Shown: positions 61,930 to 64,000 of the stretch, piece after piece
Layout of the letters: every line of letters starts with the position of its first letter
Numbering within the stretch: position 1 is the stretch's first letter
Source of the DNA: Liolophura sinensis
Taxonomy: Eukaryota; Mollusca; Polyplacophora; Chitonida; Chitonidae
Direction of reading: 5' to 3'
DNA: 64,000 nucleotides
NCBI RefSeq assembly: GCF_032854445.1
Contig: NC_088304.1
Location: forward strand, 27,473,732 to 27,537,731
Notes under the pieces: generated by a model
What the model saw: the letters and a program-made list of their open reading frames with translations, nothing else
Databases searched by the model: none
Told to the model about the DNA's origin: nothing
Program-made: the position numbers and the translations under genes

Positions 61930-62018
61930 TGGCCCTCCTTTCACCATAATGCTGAACGCCTTCGTAGAAGTGAAATATTTTTGAGTTCGACGTAAAACAC
62001 TTATCAAAATAAATAAAT
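61930..62018 (+). repeat. SINE 3' end, 5'-truncated
   Basis: 'cctttcaccataatgctgaa', 'cgccttcgtagaagtgaaat', 'atttttgagttcgacgtaaa', 'acacttatcaaaataaataa'. Confidence 0.7.
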
Positions 62019-62738
62019 ATAATGCAAAGTTGATAAGAATGCTTTATAATGTTGTCTGCACTACGCACGGGGTCTGTCCTTAATTCACAGGTCATCTCAG
62101 TATTTTTACTCAGAGACACAATGTGACTCAGCTGGGAACTTAACTATTTACTATTTGATTTTGTTTCAGCCAAACAAAAAGAGTCTTTCACTTATAAGTT
62201 CGTCATAAGTTTAGTAGGTTGAAAAAACATATTGTCCTAATGCCTGAGATAAACTTCTGACATTTGGTAAGTTACAGATGAACTTCCTCACGGGTGACGT
62301 GCAAACGTAATATTGGTGAAAAACAAATGGCTTCACGACCTGATTACACCCGAATACTGTTGCACAATGATCTCATTTGTTCGAAACTAGGATGAGGCTA
62401 AACTTCAGAAATGTTTTTAGTTGTTTGGCGAGGGTTTGTGCATGAAGACTACCGCTTCTAATTTGGCATTAAGCTGATAATCGCCGTGCAGATGAAAGGC
62501 CCTGTGGTAATTCGTGTAATACAAGTCAATTCAACAAATAAAATTTATGAACAAATCCTCCTTCTATGGAACTACTTTCAGTTCTGAAAAGTCCAATAAT
62601 TCAGGGGAGATAATCGAGCTAATTTGCACAGCGTTGAGAATGATCTCTACCCATCCGTAATTCACTGACGCGGTCATCATGAGTACGATTCAGAACTGTA
62701 ATTCGAAATTACAATGTCAGCCTGACCTGTAATTGGTG
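62019..62738. other. Intergenic, no feature recognised
   Basis: No gene or repeat was recognised. Confidence 0.45.
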
Positions 62739-62882
62739 TATTGGTATAAACACCGCCATTAGCTTACAAAGACCACGTGATAGAGATTACACTCTGTAAC
62801 ATTTCACCCACCCCTATCCCACCTTCACCCACTATCCAATACAGCTGCCTAGTTTTACCGTCCAGTTGAGGTATACTTTGAA
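62739..62882 (+). repeat. Left copy of a direct repeat pair
   Basis: About 143 bp from 'ttggtataaacaccgccatt' through 'gagattacactctgtaacat' and 'cagctgcctagttttaccgt' to 'gtatactttgaag'. The partner is at 63857-64000. Confidence 0.9.
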
Positions 62883-63485
62883 GGCAAATTAGCGGCAATT
62901 TTCCGACGTTTTCCTCACCGGCGATCTTGGTCAGTTATACGCCATTAGTTATTAGTTTATAATTAAGAAGCTACTTTTATAGGTGCGCTCCAAGCAGCCG
63001 TTTGTAGGAAAGCTGATGTGTACTTGCATCATACACACAAACAAACATGTGGTGTACATTTCCCTAAATTTATGAACCCCCTATAAGTGCACGGATACTG
63101 AAACATGAATTAAACGCCGTTAGACGACGTACTGAAAAAGTATCAATTCAGTTATTTATGTTTATTTCCTTTTCATTTTGTTCACAAAAGACAGACACAT
63201 TGGATTTATATATGTGTCCCTGGCTTACAGAGGGTCATCGGGGTACACAGGCGTATCGATTTGGTTATTGTGACGTTTGGAGCTTTATTTTTGTTATTTG
63301 TAAGTTTGCATATTAACAGGGTTTTACATAGTACAACTGCTCTGCATAGGGCAGGACAAACTGGTTTTGACTCCAGCTTAATTGTCTATCTCTAAATAAC
63401 TGTATTCGTGTTTATAAAACATTCTGTCTAAGCATATGCATATATTTTATCTTAATATATTCAACCATACGACCTTACGACTGAT

Positions 63486-63600
63486 TCACTTCGCTTAATT
63501 GGTCTAAAGCGCCATTTTCATACTGACGTCAGGCTCGTGAAGTGTGAGATCATAATTCGAAACCCGTCCTCGCTGGTTTTGCCAGCCTAAGGTAATGACG
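63486..63600 (+). repeat. tRNA-like SINE head
   Basis: A-box-like 'cgcttaattggtctaaagcg' and B-box-like 'ataattcgaaacccg' at tRNA-like spacing (about 60 bp). No tail found. Too diverged to be a tRNA gene. Confidence 0.45.
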
Positions 63601-63856
63601 ATTTATTACATTATTGACGAACACTGATGATTTCCACAGCAATTTGCCTGGTATCCTGAACCTATCAGCCTATACTCTCCAGTACAAGTAAAATAATTAT
63701 TAAATAAAAATACAAAACTGCTTGAATGGAAATCCCTGCTGTTGTAAATCGTTAAAATCATTTCAAGATTACCTCAAAACGGGAGACAAGACAAAATAAT
63801 CTCGTTGATTTCAAGCTTGATTTTGTACATTTTTCGATGTTGGTATGAACCATCCA

Positions 63857-64000
63857 TTGGTATAAACACGGCCATTAATTTATAACAAACCACGTGATAG
63901 GGATTACACTCTGTAACATTTCACCCCTACACACGCCACCCACATCCACCATCCACTACAGCTGCCTAGTTTTACCGTCCAGTTATGATATACTTTGAAG
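63857..64000 (+). repeat. Right copy of a direct repeat pair, reaching the window end
   Basis: Matches 62739-62882 nearly end to end with scattered changes ('acacggccattaatttataa'); the match may continue beyond the window. The 0.97 kb between the copies holds no coding frame. Confidence 0.9.

Overview
The window is animal nuclear DNA: low gene density, spliced genes with GT/AG introns, tRNA-derived SINEs with target-site duplications, microsatellites and decayed retroelements. The SINE tails (a 'gcgtaaaacaccaatcaaataaa' type and a 'gacgttaaaccccaag' + CACT type) and the kind of fibrinogen-related genes present fit a mollusc, possibly a bivalve or gastropod. That placement is an inference from pattern and has not been tested by a search.

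Two protein genes can be supported. They are paralogues in head-to-head (divergent) orientation. Gene A is on the minus strand (coding 4051 down to 635, four coding exons, 425 aa). Gene B is on the plus strand (coding 31219 to 54366, four coding exons, 398 aa). Each encodes a signal peptide, an N-terminal Cys followed by a coiled coil, and a C-terminal fibrinogen (FBG) domain with the four expected Cys and a DRDND calcium-site motif. All coding introns are phase 1 and exons 2 and 3 have identical lengths (120 and 138 bp) in both genes. The likely products are secreted, oligomeric, lectin-like fibrinogen-related proteins of the ficolin/techylectin type, without the immunoglobulin domains of gastropod FREPs.

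Layout: 1-634 is the 3' flank of gene A. 635-4212 is gene A, with a TATA-like box near 4205. About 4.2-31 kb is intergenic and holds dispersed repeats: two unnamed families called here family A and family B, several SINEs, minisatellites and a reverse-transcriptase (RT) fragment at 18.5 kb. A TATA-like box at 30.96 kb precedes gene B exon 1 (31.2-31.7 kb). A 19.4-kb first intron follows (31.7-51.1 kb), containing a (TA)n palindrome, a 48-bp satellite and a second, broken RT fragment at 42.6-43.2 kb. The three FBG exons lie at 51.1-54.4 kb. From 54.4 to 64 kb there is a 68-bp satellite, a SINE tail nested in a family A copy, more SINE remnants, and a pair of direct repeats at the right edge.

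No tRNA or rRNA gene, CRISPR array, operon or intact transposase was found. The long intergenic and intronic stretches carry many short open frames that look like chance.
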